Positions 43,072-51,390 of a stretch of 64,000 nucleotides of DNA are shown here, piece by piece. The translations under genes and the position numbers were made by a program. The notes beneath the pieces are model-generated. The model saw only the letters and a program-made list of their open reading frames with translations, was not told where the DNA came from and ran no database searches. Every line of letters begins with the position of its first letter. The stretch's first letter is position 1. The stretch spans positions 62,001 to 126,000 of the forward strand of contig JAFDXL010000001.1 of the NCBI GenBank assembly GCA_018267955.1, written 5' to 3'. Source of the DNA: Bacteroidota bacterium. Lineage in GTDB: Bacteria > Bacteroidota > Bacteroidia > Chitinophagales > Chitinophagaceae.

Positions 43072-44559
43072 CTAGAATAACCTCTTATTTGTTTTTATTG
43101 ATATAAGGTAATTCTGGAGGTCTTCAGATGGTTTTAGCCACAAAAGCATGGCGGCATAAACTGCCAGTATAACAATGCTGCGTACAATAGCATCGGGTAC
43201 AGGCCCACCGACTACAGGTAACAAATAGCCTGCAGCTATGGCCAATGCAACAGCAACCAAAGAAAGCCAGCTACCCCTTGTAAAGGGCTGCAGTCTCATC
43301 TTAAACCATAAAAAGAGCAACTTGAATATGTTAATTGCCGTAAACGCAAGAGTAGTTCCCCATGCAGCGCCATATATACCATATTTAGGTATCAGCAACA
43401 CATTAAAGCCAAATACGGTAGCTGTTAATAGCCCGGCTGATCGAAAATTGAATTTATAATACCTGGATATGGAGATCACTTCATTGTTCAAACCGGTAGC
43501 CATATCAATAATTCTGCCCAGCATCATGATCATAATTACCGGTTTTATTGCTGCATACTGGGGAGGAAGTATAGCAACAAGATTATCCAGATTGCATAAG
43601 ATCACGGCAAACAAAGCCATTGTAACAATAAATATATTCAGCGCCGATCGTTTGAAAAGACTTTGCAGTAAAGTATTGTCGTTGGCGATATAGGCTTTGT
43701 TCAGCGCTGTATAGCTGGAGTAGGTCATAGCCCTGTAAGGGATAACCATAAGCGCTACCACAAACACAGCGTTGCGATAGACGGCAATGCTTTCAAATCC
43801 TCTTTTATCAAGTACGCCCAGCATAAATGAATCCAGCATTCCAAATAAGTTTTGGGATAAGCCAAAAAGCAGGTGGTACCATGCAAAGTGGATGATTCCT
43901 CGGTAATCGGATTTTGTGAATGCGTTGAAATCAGATGAAAATCCAAAGCCGGGTGTTTTCGAAGCTGCTATAAAGAGAATGATGGCGCCCAGCGCATATA
44001 TGGATACGGATGCCAGGATGAAGATATTGAAATCAATGTATTGGTAATAATACAGCGCAATAATGATGAGGTTGCACACTCTTATGACCACCTCTTTTAC
44101 GAAGGCGGAGAAAGCGATCTTTACATGGGATATTAAATAATGATCGAAAAGGGACATGATGCCCCATAAACTCATAAGGAGCGGCAACGCGTAATAATAT
44201 TTATTGAAAAGTTGCCTGTCCTGTTCATGATACAGTGCTACAAACTGTTGCCTGAAGACAAAAAATATAATTGAATAAAATAGGATTGAAGCCGCTACTA
44301 CTATTAATGACAGAGATAGCAATACCTTCCTTCTTTCGTCCTTTTCTGAGAACTTCTGTATATAGGTGGCAAGCACGGAACCCGTACCCATCATGATGAG
44401 AAGTTGCAATGTGGCACCGATGGTGATCGTATTAGAATAAAAACCTAATTGCTGCCGGAGAAAAACAAAGACATATATATAATTGGTAATTGCTCCTAAT
44501 GCGGCACCGGTAAAAGTGACGATCGTAGTTTTTACAGACTGGCGGAAAACAATTCCCAT
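43072..44559 (-). CDS. Polysaccharide flippase (Wzx/MATE-like, oligosaccharide exporter)
   Basis: A 495-residue polytopic membrane protein with about 14 helices, opening IVFRQSVKTTIVTFTGAALG as typical for the oligosaccharide flippase family in Bacteroidota. It would flip undecaprenyl-linked glycan units across the inner membrane. The start at 44559 (MGIVFRQS) is preferred to 44586, which adds nine residues not typical of the family. It is the last of three minus-strand glycan genes, 73 bp after the GT2 gene. Confidence 0.8.
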   Translation of the reverse strand: MGIVFRQSVKTTIVTFTGAALGAITNYIYVFVFLRQQLGFYSNTITIGATLQLLIMMGTGSVLATYIQKFSEKDERRKVLLSLSLIVVAASILFYSIIFFVFRQQFVALYHEQDRQLFNKYYYALPLLMSLWGIMSLFDHYLISHVKIAFSAFVKEVVIRVCNLIIIALYYYQYIDFNIFILASVSIYALGAIILFIAASKTPGFGFSSDFNAFTKSDYRGIIHFAWYHLLFGLSQNLFGMLDSFMLGVLDKRGFESIAVYRNAVFVVALMVIPYRAMTYSSYTALNKAYIANDNTLLQSLFKRSALNIFIVTMALFAVILCNLDNLVAILPPQYAAIKPVIMIMMLGRIIDMATGLNNEVISISRYYKFNFRSAGLLTATVFGFNVLLIPKYGIYGAAWGTTLAFTAINIFKLLFLWFKMRLQPFTRGSWLSLVAVALAIAAGYLLPVVGGPVPDAIVRSIVILAVYAAMLLWLKPSEDLQNYLISIKTNKRLF

Positions 44560-44632
44560 AGGCGCAAAAGTAATGTTCACGCTCAATACTCTATGCCTAT
44601 AGATTGCTAATATTTTATTACTTGCCGCACAG

Positions 44633-45592
44633 CTATTTATTAACGGTAGCCCTTTTCATGTTCCCTTTAAAATGGAAAAGATAGGAGTAAGACATGAACA
44701 GTTTTGAAAACACTCCTTTTTTCAGCAGGTTTTTCGGTAATTTATTTTGCAGGGATAAGATGTTATTTAAAAAGAATGGTATGGGGTACCCGGCCGTATA
44801 TTGGTTTAATTCTGTACTGTCTTTTATGCTAAGTTTACGCATTAGCCTCCACCATGTGTCATAGTTCATGATTCCGGGTATCATCGATGCGCCATATTCA
44901 TTCCATAGTATCAGGGCCTCTCTAATTTCTGTTGACTTGTTGTAGAATTCAACGGCTGTGGCTTGCTGCTCATGCCACCCAATATTTATTAAGGTTTCAG
45001 GAATGTAAGAAGCCGGGTATTTTCTTAGCACGGCAATATAATATTCGAGATCTACCAGCCAGTTCATTCGCTCGTTATACCTTATTTCCACAGAGTGGTG
45101 TACCATAGTGACGCTTGGGGGGCCAATAATATTATCGCCAAAGATCAAAAAAGGATTTTCCAGTATCTTTTTAAAACCGCTATTACTGTTGCGTCCTGCT
45201 TTAGCATGGCCGGTCTTGTCATCAATAAGTTGCCACGAGGAGCATAAGAAACGCGCATTTGTGTTTGTTGCTGCCGCAAACTTTTCTAAAGCATCATTTG
45301 TAGCAAACCAGTCATCGTCATGCATCATTTTCAGCCATACACCATTCGCCTTAGAGATATTGATGTTCCAGTTGACCGCCATCGTAGTTGGCGGTGTGTT
45401 TTTATGATACTTTATTGGTAATTGAGGATATTCTTTAATAAAATCTGAAACGCTATCGTTATCGCTGTTGTCGGTTATTACTATTTCATAATCTTTGAAT
45501 GTCTGTACGGAAATACTATCCAGAAGCCTTTTCAGATAGTTTATCCTGTTATAGGTTGGTACGCACAAGGAAATCAAAGGTTGCCTGGTCAT
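44633..45592 (-). CDS. Family 2 glycosyltransferase
   Basis: A 319-residue cytosolic GT-A enzyme. The N-terminus ISLCVPTYNRINYLKRLLDS with EIVITDNSDNDS is the nucleotide-sugar site and MHDDDW (about residue 92) is the DxD metal motif. It transfers a sugar from a nucleotide donor to a lipid-linked or surface glycan. Lies between the GT4 and flippase genes in one minus-strand group. Confidence 0.85.
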   Translation of the reverse strand: MTRQPLISLCVPTYNRINYLKRLLDSISVQTFKDYEIVITDNSDNDSVSDFIKEYPQLPIKYHKNTPPTTMAVNWNINISKANGVWLKMMHDDDWFATNDALEKFAAATNTNARFLCSSWQLIDDKTGHAKAGRNSNSGFKKILENPFLIFGDNIIGPPSVTMVHHSVEIRYNERMNWLVDLEYYIAVLRKYPASYIPETLINIGWHEQQATAVEFYNKSTEIREALILWNEYGASMIPGIMNYDTWWRLMRKLSIKDSTELNQYTAGYPIPFFLNNILSLQNKLPKNLLKKGVFSKLFMSYSYLFHFKGNMKRATVNK

Positions 45593-45687
45593 CTTAATTT
45601 ATTGGGCATTTTAAGCCTACTGCAAAGTTTACAACAGCCGGTTGGCCAAAAATAGATACTGCTTTTGAATTATGTAAGGGAAATTGT

Positions 45688-46884
45688 TTAGGCATGCTCC
45701 TCCAAAAACTTGTTATAGGTTTTAATAAACTTATTCCTGTCAAAATGGATTTCGGCATAATTATAGGCCGCCTCGCTCAATCGCTCCAATTCGAATCGAT
45801 TATTGCATAATACAGTTAAAAGTTCTATCCCCTTTGCTATTACATGGTCTTCATTAGCCGGATCGCTGATCAGCAACGCATTTTGGCTATGGAAAAGGTG
45901 CGATTTATTTCCTTCCAACGCCGTAACTACAGGCACGCAGCCATGCGCCATGCCTTCCTTTATTAACATAGGGAATCCTTCGTATGAAGATGTCATTAAT
46001 ATGGCATGGCATTGATCGTATAATTCGTTCATTTTTGCCGGTTCGCTAATCTCGCCATGAATTACCGAATGTTCTTTTACATATTCCGATAATTCATCCA
46101 TCATACTGCCTGCAAAATGAAATTGTATTGGCTTCGCTGCTTTGATACAGCTATCTGCGATCTTATTTAATAGGTAAATTCTTTTCTGCGCTGTGCCCCT
46201 GCCGGCATATAGCACTTTTAAAGGCAGGCTATAGTCTTTTTTAATTGCAGATGGAACTGATACACCGGGCTCTATCACCTGCACCCTTTGCATATAACGT
46301 TCTTCTACGCCATATTCTTTGTACTGATTTGCAATATTGTTATAGGTAGCAAAATCTACCAGAATCCTGTGATCCAGGTATTGGTAATTGGCAAGTCCAA
46401 AGAACTCCATTCCATTCTTGCCGTAAGTGAAATTGTGTAGCAGTTCCGTTTTTATCACCTTTTTCTTCAGGAAAAACAGCATATCATAAAAAAAAGTACT
46501 GTTGGAACTAAAGACGTGAGCTTTTGTATGCCTGTTGATATATAATGAATAATAATGAACCGTAAATAGTCTGAATAGCAGGTTATCGCACCAGAAATGA
46601 ATGTCCCTGGCATCGCAATTTGATAACGTAAAGAACTCATCCTTCAATGCTTCGTTTGGGGATAAGCGTGTGAAATACAATTCCTTAGGCATCCCTGCAA
46701 CGCTTTCTAATATATCTAAATGCACCCGTTGCGCACCGCCAATAGCATACCGGTCGAAAAAGAAGAACAAGTGTCCTTTATTTTTCTTTTTCAGCAGAAC
46801 AAAAGGATACAGAAAGATAATGGCAAAAGGATAGGTAATGCATAACAGAACCCGGAACAGTTTTATTTTAAAAAGATTATGCAT
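45688..46884 (-). CDS. Family 4 glycosyltransferase
   Basis: A 398-residue GT-B enzyme. It has a hydrophobic anchor near the N-terminus (about 10-32), a glycine-rich acceptor loop YAIGGAQRVHLDIL, the donor-domain start LKVLYAGRGTAQKR, and the EGFPMLIKEGMAHGCVPV stretch that carries the E-x7-E-like retaining motif. It probably extends the same surface glycan as the neighbouring GT2 and flippase genes. First gene of the minus-strand group, divergent from nuoA across 204 bp. The sequence is richer in A+T than the nuo operon, as usual for glycan loci. Confidence 0.82.
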   Translation of the reverse strand: MHNLFKIKLFRVLLCITYPFAIIFLYPFVLLKKKNKGHLFFFFDRYAIGGAQRVHLDILESVAGMPKELYFTRLSPNEALKDEFFTLSNCDARDIHFWCDNLLFRLFTVHYYSLYINRHTKAHVFSSNSTFFYDMLFFLKKKVIKTELLHNFTYGKNGMEFFGLANYQYLDHRILVDFATYNNIANQYKEYGVEERYMQRVQVIEPGVSVPSAIKKDYSLPLKVLYAGRGTAQKRIYLLNKIADSCIKAAKPIQFHFAGSMMDELSEYVKEHSVIHGEISEPAKMNELYDQCHAILMTSSYEGFPMLIKEGMAHGCVPVVTALEGNKSHLFHSQNALLISDPANEDHVIAKGIELLTVLCNNRFELERLSEAAYNYAEIHFDRNKFIKTYNKFLEEHA

Positions 46885-47020
46885 GTAAGAAAAATGCGGC
46901 CATTTTGATGGTAAATGTAAAATTAATACCCTAAGGGTTGCCTATTTAACATTTAATATAGCTTAACATATACATATATTAATCTTACTTAAAAAAGAGG
47001 CTCAAAAATCTGTAACTAGC

Positions 47021-47050
47021 TTGCATATTCAAGCCTTACACGTAACTTTG
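47021..47050 (+). promoter_or_regulatory. Promoter of the nuo operon
   Basis: TTG (47021-47023), a 19-nt spacer, then TAACTTTG (47043-47050): an exact Bacteroidetes -33/-7 promoter. The nuoA ATG follows 38 bp later. It is the best promoter match in the window and lies in the gap divergent from the GT4 gene. Confidence 0.8.
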
Positions 47051-47088
47051 TTGCCTCTATTTTACAACATCCGAGTGATCGTTACAAT

Positions 47089-47481
47089 ATGAACTTTTTA
47101 TTATTGGCGGCAGATCAGCAAACGCCATTCAGTTATCTACCTGTAGCCCTTCAACTGATGGTTGCAATCGGGTTCGTGGTAGTAACCATCGGCGCATCTC
47201 AGTTACTGGGGCCTAAACGCAAAACGCATGACAAGCTTATAAACTTTGAAAGCGGTATTCCGTCTGTTGGTAATGCGCGCCAGCCAATGGCTATCAAATA
47301 TTTCCTGGTAGCTATATTGTTTGTGTTGTTTGATGTGGAAGTGATCTTCTTTTATCCTTATGCAATCAATTTTAAGGAGCTGGGCCAGCAAGGGTTTATG
47401 GCTGTTATAATGTTTGTAGCCTTTTTCCTCTGCGGGTTCATATATATAGTAAAGAAAGGCGCTTTAGATTGGGAAGATTAA
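47089..47481 (+). CDS. nuoA: NADH-quinone oxidoreductase subunit A
   Basis: A 130-residue membrane subunit with three helices and the conserved loop FESGIPSVGNARQPMAIKYF followed by LFDVEVIFFYP. NuoA helps form the junction of the membrane arm with the quinone site. First gene of the nuo operon. Confidence 0.97.
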   Translation: MNFLLLAADQQTPFSYLPVALQLMVAIGFVVVTIGASQLLGPKRKTHDKLINFESGIPSVGNARQPMAIKYFLVAILFVLFDVEVIFFYPYAINFKELGQQGFMAVIMFVAFFLCGFIYIVKKGALDWED

Positions 47482-47577
47482 GTGTAATTCAAAATGCAAA
47501 AAGTAAAAAGTCAATAAATAGGACATCGTACTTAACAGCATTTTGAATTTTGATTGTTGACTTTGAATTTTAAGAAT
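47482..47577. repeat. Palindromic AT-rich repeat between nuoA and nuoB
   Basis: The 96-bp gap holds a perfect 12-bp inverted repeat AATTCAAAATGC (47486-47497) / GCATTTTGAATT (47538-47549) and a second, interleaved 8-bp pair AAAGTCAA (47507-47514) / TTGACTTT (47557-47564). The right side contains tandem TTTTGAATTTTGA words. No coding capacity is seen. Confidence 0.65.
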
Positions 47578-48141
47578 ATGGGACGTCCGGTTCAATATAA
47601 TACGAATGTGAAATTGGCGCCGATACCTGAAGGGTATTCCGGCGAGGGGTTTATGGCAACCTCTTTTGATAAAGTGATAGGCCTGGCACGTAAAAATTCA
47701 TTATGGCCTTTACCGTTTGCAACATCTTGCTGCGGTATCGAGTTCATGGCTACGATGGGTGCTAACTACGACCTGGCCCGTTTTGGTTCTGAACGTATGG
47801 GCTTTACTCCCCGCCAGTGCGATATGCTGCTGGTGGCGGGTACCATTGCCAAGAAGATGGCACCCATCCTCAGGCAGGTTTACCTGCAGATGGCAGAGCC
47901 CCGTTGGGTAATTGCCATCGGTGCATGTGCATCCAGCGGCGGTATATTTGATTCTTACCCTGTATTGCAGGGTATAGACCAGGTGATACCGGTAGATGTA
48001 TATGTTTCCGGCTGCCCTCCGCGCCCGGAAGCAATATTGGATGGTATCATCAAACTGCAGGACCTGGTACAGAACGAGAGCCTGCGCCGCAGGAACAGCC
48101 CTGTGTACAAACAATTAATGGAAAGCTACGCAATACAGTAG
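47578..48141 (+). CDS. nuoB: NADH-quinone oxidoreductase subunit B
   Basis: A 187-residue subunit holding cluster N2. Cysteines are in SCCGIEFMA, VAIGACASSGG-type loop and GCPPRPEA, giving the four ligands with tandem Cys. N2 passes electrons to quinone. ATG 47578 (MGRPVQYN) is used; the frame extends into the repeat upstream without family similarity. Confidence 0.97.
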   Translation: MGRPVQYNTNVKLAPIPEGYSGEGFMATSFDKVIGLARKNSLWPLPFATSCCGIEFMATMGANYDLARFGSERMGFTPRQCDMLLVAGTIAKKMAPILRQVYLQMAEPRWVIAIGACASSGGIFDSYPVLQGIDQVIPVDVYVSGCPPRPEAILDGIIKLQDLVQNESLRRRNSPVYKQLMESYAIQ

Positions 48142-48197
48142 TATCAGGGGTCAAAAGCAGCACACACTGTTTTTGGCTTTTAGTTTTGATATAGCAT
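48142..48197. repeat. Semi-palindromic repeat in the nuoB-nuoC gap
   Basis: The 56-bp gap pairs TATCA...TCAAAAGC near its left end with GGCTTTTAGTTTTGATA near its right end, an imperfect inverted repeat related in style to the other nuo gap repeats. Confidence 0.4.
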
Positions 48198-48710
48198 ATG
48201 GCATTGACCAACGAAACGATACAACAAAAACTGTCTGAAAAATTCGGTGAGCAACTTACCGAGTGGCAGGAACCTTACGGCATGCTCACCTTCAGGGCGC
48301 CGGCAGAAATGAACCTGAAAGTGATGCAGCATCTGTATGATGACATGGGCTTCAGGTTTCTTACAGATCTTACAGCAGTGCATTACCCGCACAGTGTAAA
48401 TGAAGAATTGTGTGTTGTGTACCATATGCACAACCTGGTAGATAATGTAAGGCTACGTTTTAAAGTATTTGTACCTATCAGCAAACCCGATGTATTTACC
48501 GCTACACAGTTGTTCTCGGCAGCAAACTGGATGGAGCGGGAAGCATTTGACAACTTCGGTGTAAATTTTGTTGGCCACCCCGACCTCAGGCGCATTTTGA
48601 ATGTGGACGATATGGACTACTTCCCTATGCGCAAGGAATATCCCATGGAAGACCCTACACGTACAGACAAAGACGATGAAATGTTTGGACGTGGAGGAAC
48701 AGTTGTATAA
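48198..48710 (+). CDS. nuoC: NADH-quinone oxidoreductase subunit C
   Basis: A 170-residue peripheral subunit (30-kDa family). The signature is seen as WMEREAFDNFGVNFVGHPDL then RRILNVDDM with YPMEDP. Encoded separately from NuoD, unlike the NuoCD fusion of enterobacteria. Confidence 0.96.
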   Translation: MALTNETIQQKLSEKFGEQLTEWQEPYGMLTFRAPAEMNLKVMQHLYDDMGFRFLTDLTAVHYPHSVNEELCVVYHMHNLVDNVRLRFKVFVPISKPDVFTATQLFSAANWMEREAFDNFGVNFVGHPDLRRILNVDDMDYFPMRKEYPMEDPTRTDKDDEMFGRGGTVV

Positions 48711-48741
48711 TATATTTTGACCTTAAATTGATTTTAGACTA

Positions 48742-49983
48742 ATGTCTGAGCATCAACATCATATTCAACTGGCAGAGGAGTCACTGGCAAAGCAGACTAC
48801 TACGCTGAACCTGGGGCCTACGCACCCTGCCACGCACGGTATCTTCCAGAACATACTGGAGATAGACGGCGAAAAAGTTCTCAGTTCAGAACAAACTGTG
48901 GGTTACATCCACCGTGCGTTCGAGAAGATCGCGGAACGTCGTCCATACTATCAGATCACGCCACTTACAGACAGGCTTAACTATTGTTCCTCCCCCATTA
49001 ACAATATGGGCTGGCACATGACCATAGAAAAGCTGCTGGGCCTTAAACTGCCCAAGCGTGTAGAGTACATGCGTGTGATCATTATGGAACTGGCGCGTAT
49101 CGGCGACCACCTGATATGCAACTCTGTTGTAGCTGTAGATACGGGTGCGCTTACCGGTTTTACTTATGTATTCCAGTGGCGCGAGCTGATCTATGAAATA
49201 TATGAAGAAGTGTGCGGTAGCCGCCTTACTACCAATATTGGCCGTGTAGGTGGTTTCGAGCGCAACTTCTCAGATGTTGCCTGGCAGAAGCTGAGGAAAT
49301 TTATGGATGGCTTTCCGAAAGTGATGAAGGAATTCGAAGCGTTGCTGAACCGTAACCGCATCTTTATGGAGCGTTGCATAGGCGCGGGGCCGATCAATGC
49401 AGAGCGTGCACTCAACTATGGTTTTACAGGCCCTAACCTGCGAGCTGCAGGAGTGGATTATGACGTACGTGTAGCGCAGCCTTATTCATCTTACGAAGAT
49501 TTTGATTTTACAATACCTGTAGGTACTACGGGTGATGTGTATGATCGCTACATGGTTCGTAATGATGAGATCTGGCAGAGTTATAGCATCATACAGCAGG
49601 CAATAGCGAAGATCGAAGAGATAGAAAAAGCAGATCCTGCACAGAAGAATATCTTCTACGCACCGGAAGCAGATAAATTCCACTTGCCTGCTAAAGAAGA
49701 TGTGTATACCAAGATGGAAGCCCTGATCTACCACTTCAAGATGATCATGGGCGAGATAGAAGCGCCTCCGGGCGAGGTGTACCATGCAGTAGAAGGTGGT
49801 AATGGCGAACTTGGGTTCTACCTGATCAGTGATGGAGGAAGGACACCTTATCGCCTGCACTTCCGTCGTCCATGCTTTATTTATTACCAGGCATATCCTG
49901 AGATCATTAAGGACGGATTGCTGAGTGATGCGATCATCACATTAAGTAGTTTGAACGTAATTGCAGGAGAACTGGACGGATAA
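48742..49983 (+). CDS. nuoD: NADH-quinone oxidoreductase subunit D
   Basis: A 413-residue 49-kDa type subunit. It shows GPTHPATHGIF, the HRAFEKIAE quinone-site segment, LTDRLNYCSS, and the C-terminal segment PYRLHFRRPCF. With NuoB it builds the quinone-reducing chamber. It follows nuoC after 31 bp. Confidence 0.97.
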   Translation: MSEHQHHIQLAEESLAKQTTTLNLGPTHPATHGIFQNILEIDGEKVLSSEQTVGYIHRAFEKIAERRPYYQITPLTDRLNYCSSPINNMGWHMTIEKLLGLKLPKRVEYMRVIIMELARIGDHLICNSVVAVDTGALTGFTYVFQWRELIYEIYEEVCGSRLTTNIGRVGGFERNFSDVAWQKLRKFMDGFPKVMKEFEALLNRNRIFMERCIGAGPINAERALNYGFTGPNLRAAGVDYDVRVAQPYSSYEDFDFTIPVGTTGDVYDRYMVRNDEIWQSYSIIQQAIAKIEEIEKADPAQKNIFYAPEADKFHLPAKEDVYTKMEALIYHFKMIMGEIEAPPGEVYHAVEGGNGELGFYLISDGGRTPYRLHFRRPCFIYYQAYPEIIKDGLLSDAIITLSSLNVIAGELDG

Positions 49984-49995
49984 AACAGTTATAAA

Positions 49996-50493
49996 ATGAA
50001 ATTTTCGGAAGAAAAACTAAATAAAGCAAAAGAGATCATAGCACGCTACCCGGATGGGAAGCAAAAAAGTGCGCTGATACCTCTGTTGCACCTGGCGCAG
50101 GAAGAATTTGGCGGCTGGCTGGATGTACCTGCAATGGACTATGTGGCTGGGTTGCTGAACATCTTGCCGATAGAAGTGTACGAAGTAGCTACCTTCTATT
50201 CCATGTTCAACCTGAAGCCTGTTGGTAAATATATATTTGAAGTGTGCCGTACTGGTCCTTGTATGCTCAATGGCAGCGATGATATCATCGAGTATATCAA
50301 GGAAAAACTGAACATCCGCGAAGGGGAAACAACGCCTGATGGACTGTTTACCCTGAAGCCTGCAGAATGTCTGGGAGCATGTGGTTATGCCCCGATGATG
50401 CAGCTGGGCAAGCACTTCAGGGAGCATCTTACCAAAGAAAAAGTAGATGCAATTATAGACGAGTGCAGGAGAAATGCTGCGATAAATAACTAA
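49996..50493 (+). CDS. nuoE: NADH-quinone oxidoreductase subunit E
   Basis: A 165-residue thioredoxin-fold subunit with the 2Fe-2S cluster N1a ligands CRTGPC and CLGAC. It starts 12 bp after nuoD. In most genomes nuoF follows; here two other genes intervene. Confidence 0.96.
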   Translation: MKFSEEKLNKAKEIIARYPDGKQKSALIPLLHLAQEEFGGWLDVPAMDYVAGLLNILPIEVYEVATFYSMFNLKPVGKYIFEVCRTGPCMLNGSDDIIEYIKEKLNIREGETTPDGLFTLKPAECLGACGYAPMMQLGKHFREHLTKEKVDAIIDECRRNAAINN

Positions 50494-50497
50494 TGCT

Positions 50498-50902
50498 ATG
50501 GCGTACGATCTGGAATTGGAATTTGTGATACCGGGTACGCCGAAGCAAACAATGCAAATGCTGACAGACACGACATTGATAAGAAAATGGAGTGGTGAGG
50601 ACGCGGTACTGGAACCGCAGGTTGGTGGAAAATTCCAGATGTTTGACGGATGGGTAAGTGGCGAAGTGAAAAAGATAACGGATAAAGAGCTGGCTTACAG
50701 CTGGAAACCGGCAGAATGGGAAGAAAGCACAGCACCATCAGAAGTTCATTTTTTATTGAGTAGTGATAAAGAAGGCACTAAAGTGATATTGCATCATACG
50801 AACCTTCCTACGCAGGAAGAAGCGGATGAGCAAAAGCAGGGTTGGGATGATTACTTCTTCGGGCCGCTGGAGGAGTATATATACGCAACCAAACGATATT
50901 GA
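50498..50902 (+). CDS. SRPBCC/AHSA1-type START-like protein inside the nuo operon
   Basis: A 134-residue helix-grip protein. The beta-rich body includes LIRKWSGEDAVLEPQVGGKF and GEVKKITDKELAYSW, and the closing helix GWDDYFFGPLEEYI, as in AHSA1 domains (activator of Hsp90 ATPase homologue 1-like). Proteins of this fold bind hydrophobic ligands. It begins 4 bp after nuoE and ends 1 bp before the next gene, so it is plainly co-transcribed with nuo. No role in complex I is established; help in assembly or quinone handling would be speculation. Confidence 0.8.
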   Translation: MAYDLELEFVIPGTPKQTMQMLTDTTLIRKWSGEDAVLEPQVGGKFQMFDGWVSGEVKKITDKELAYSWKPAEWEESTAPSEVHFLLSSDKEGTKVILHHTNLPTQEEADEQKQGWDDYFFGPLEEYIYATKRY

Positions 50903-50903
50903 T

Positions 50904-51323
50904 ATGAGATATCTTGTATTGATCTCGTTGCTCTTTATTTATAGTTCTGTATCGGCACAAAGTGAAAGAAGTGCAGGTATCGCAGCAGATGGTTTTACAA
51001 ACGCCCTGGTAGACAGGGATACTGTAGAATTGAAGAAACTGCTGGATGATAAGCTGATCTACGGCCATTCAAACGGCTGGAAGCAATCGAAACGGGAACT
51101 TATAGAAGATCTGTACAATGGTAAGATCATCTACAAAAACATCAGTTCGACCGATCAGCAGATAACACTGGAAGGCAGTACGGCATGTGTGCGGGCAACG
51201 TCAGAAATAGATGTGGTGATGGAAGGTAAGCCGGTGCATTTTAAGTTAATGGTGTTGCAGGTGTGGATATGGAAGAATAAACAATGGAAACTGCTAAGCA
51301 GGCAGAGTACCAGGATTAATTAA
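50904..51323 (+). CDS. Secreted DUF4440/NTF2-like protein inside the nuo operon
   Basis: A 139-residue protein with a signal peptide MRYLVLISLLFIYSSVSAQ and an NTF2-like cone fold: helices around ADGFTNALVDRDTVELKKLL followed by strands LIYGHSNGW, CVRATSEIDVVM and WIWKNKQWKLLSRQSTRI. This is the DUF4440 pattern. Being exported, it cannot touch the cytosolic arm of complex I. ATG 50904 begins the signal peptide and lies 1 bp after the SRPBCC stop. Function unknown. Confidence 0.75.
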   Translation: MRYLVLISLLFIYSSVSAQSERSAGIAADGFTNALVDRDTVELKKLLDDKLIYGHSNGWKQSKRELIEDLYNGKIIYKNISSTDQQITLEGSTACVRATSEIDVVMEGKPVHFKLMVLQVWIWKNKQWKLLSRQSTRIN

Positions 51324-51390
51324 AAATTCAAAAGACAAAATTCAAAATGGTTTCACTTTTGACTTTTGACTTTTAACTTTTGACTTGAGA
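51324..51390. repeat. Heptad CTTTTGA repeat with opposed arm before nuoF
   Basis: The gap has TTCAAAA words on the left (51328-51348) and a tandem of four 7-bp CTTTTGA-like units on the right (about 51356-51385). The two sides are complementary, so the gap could form a hairpin. No coding capacity. Confidence 0.65.
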
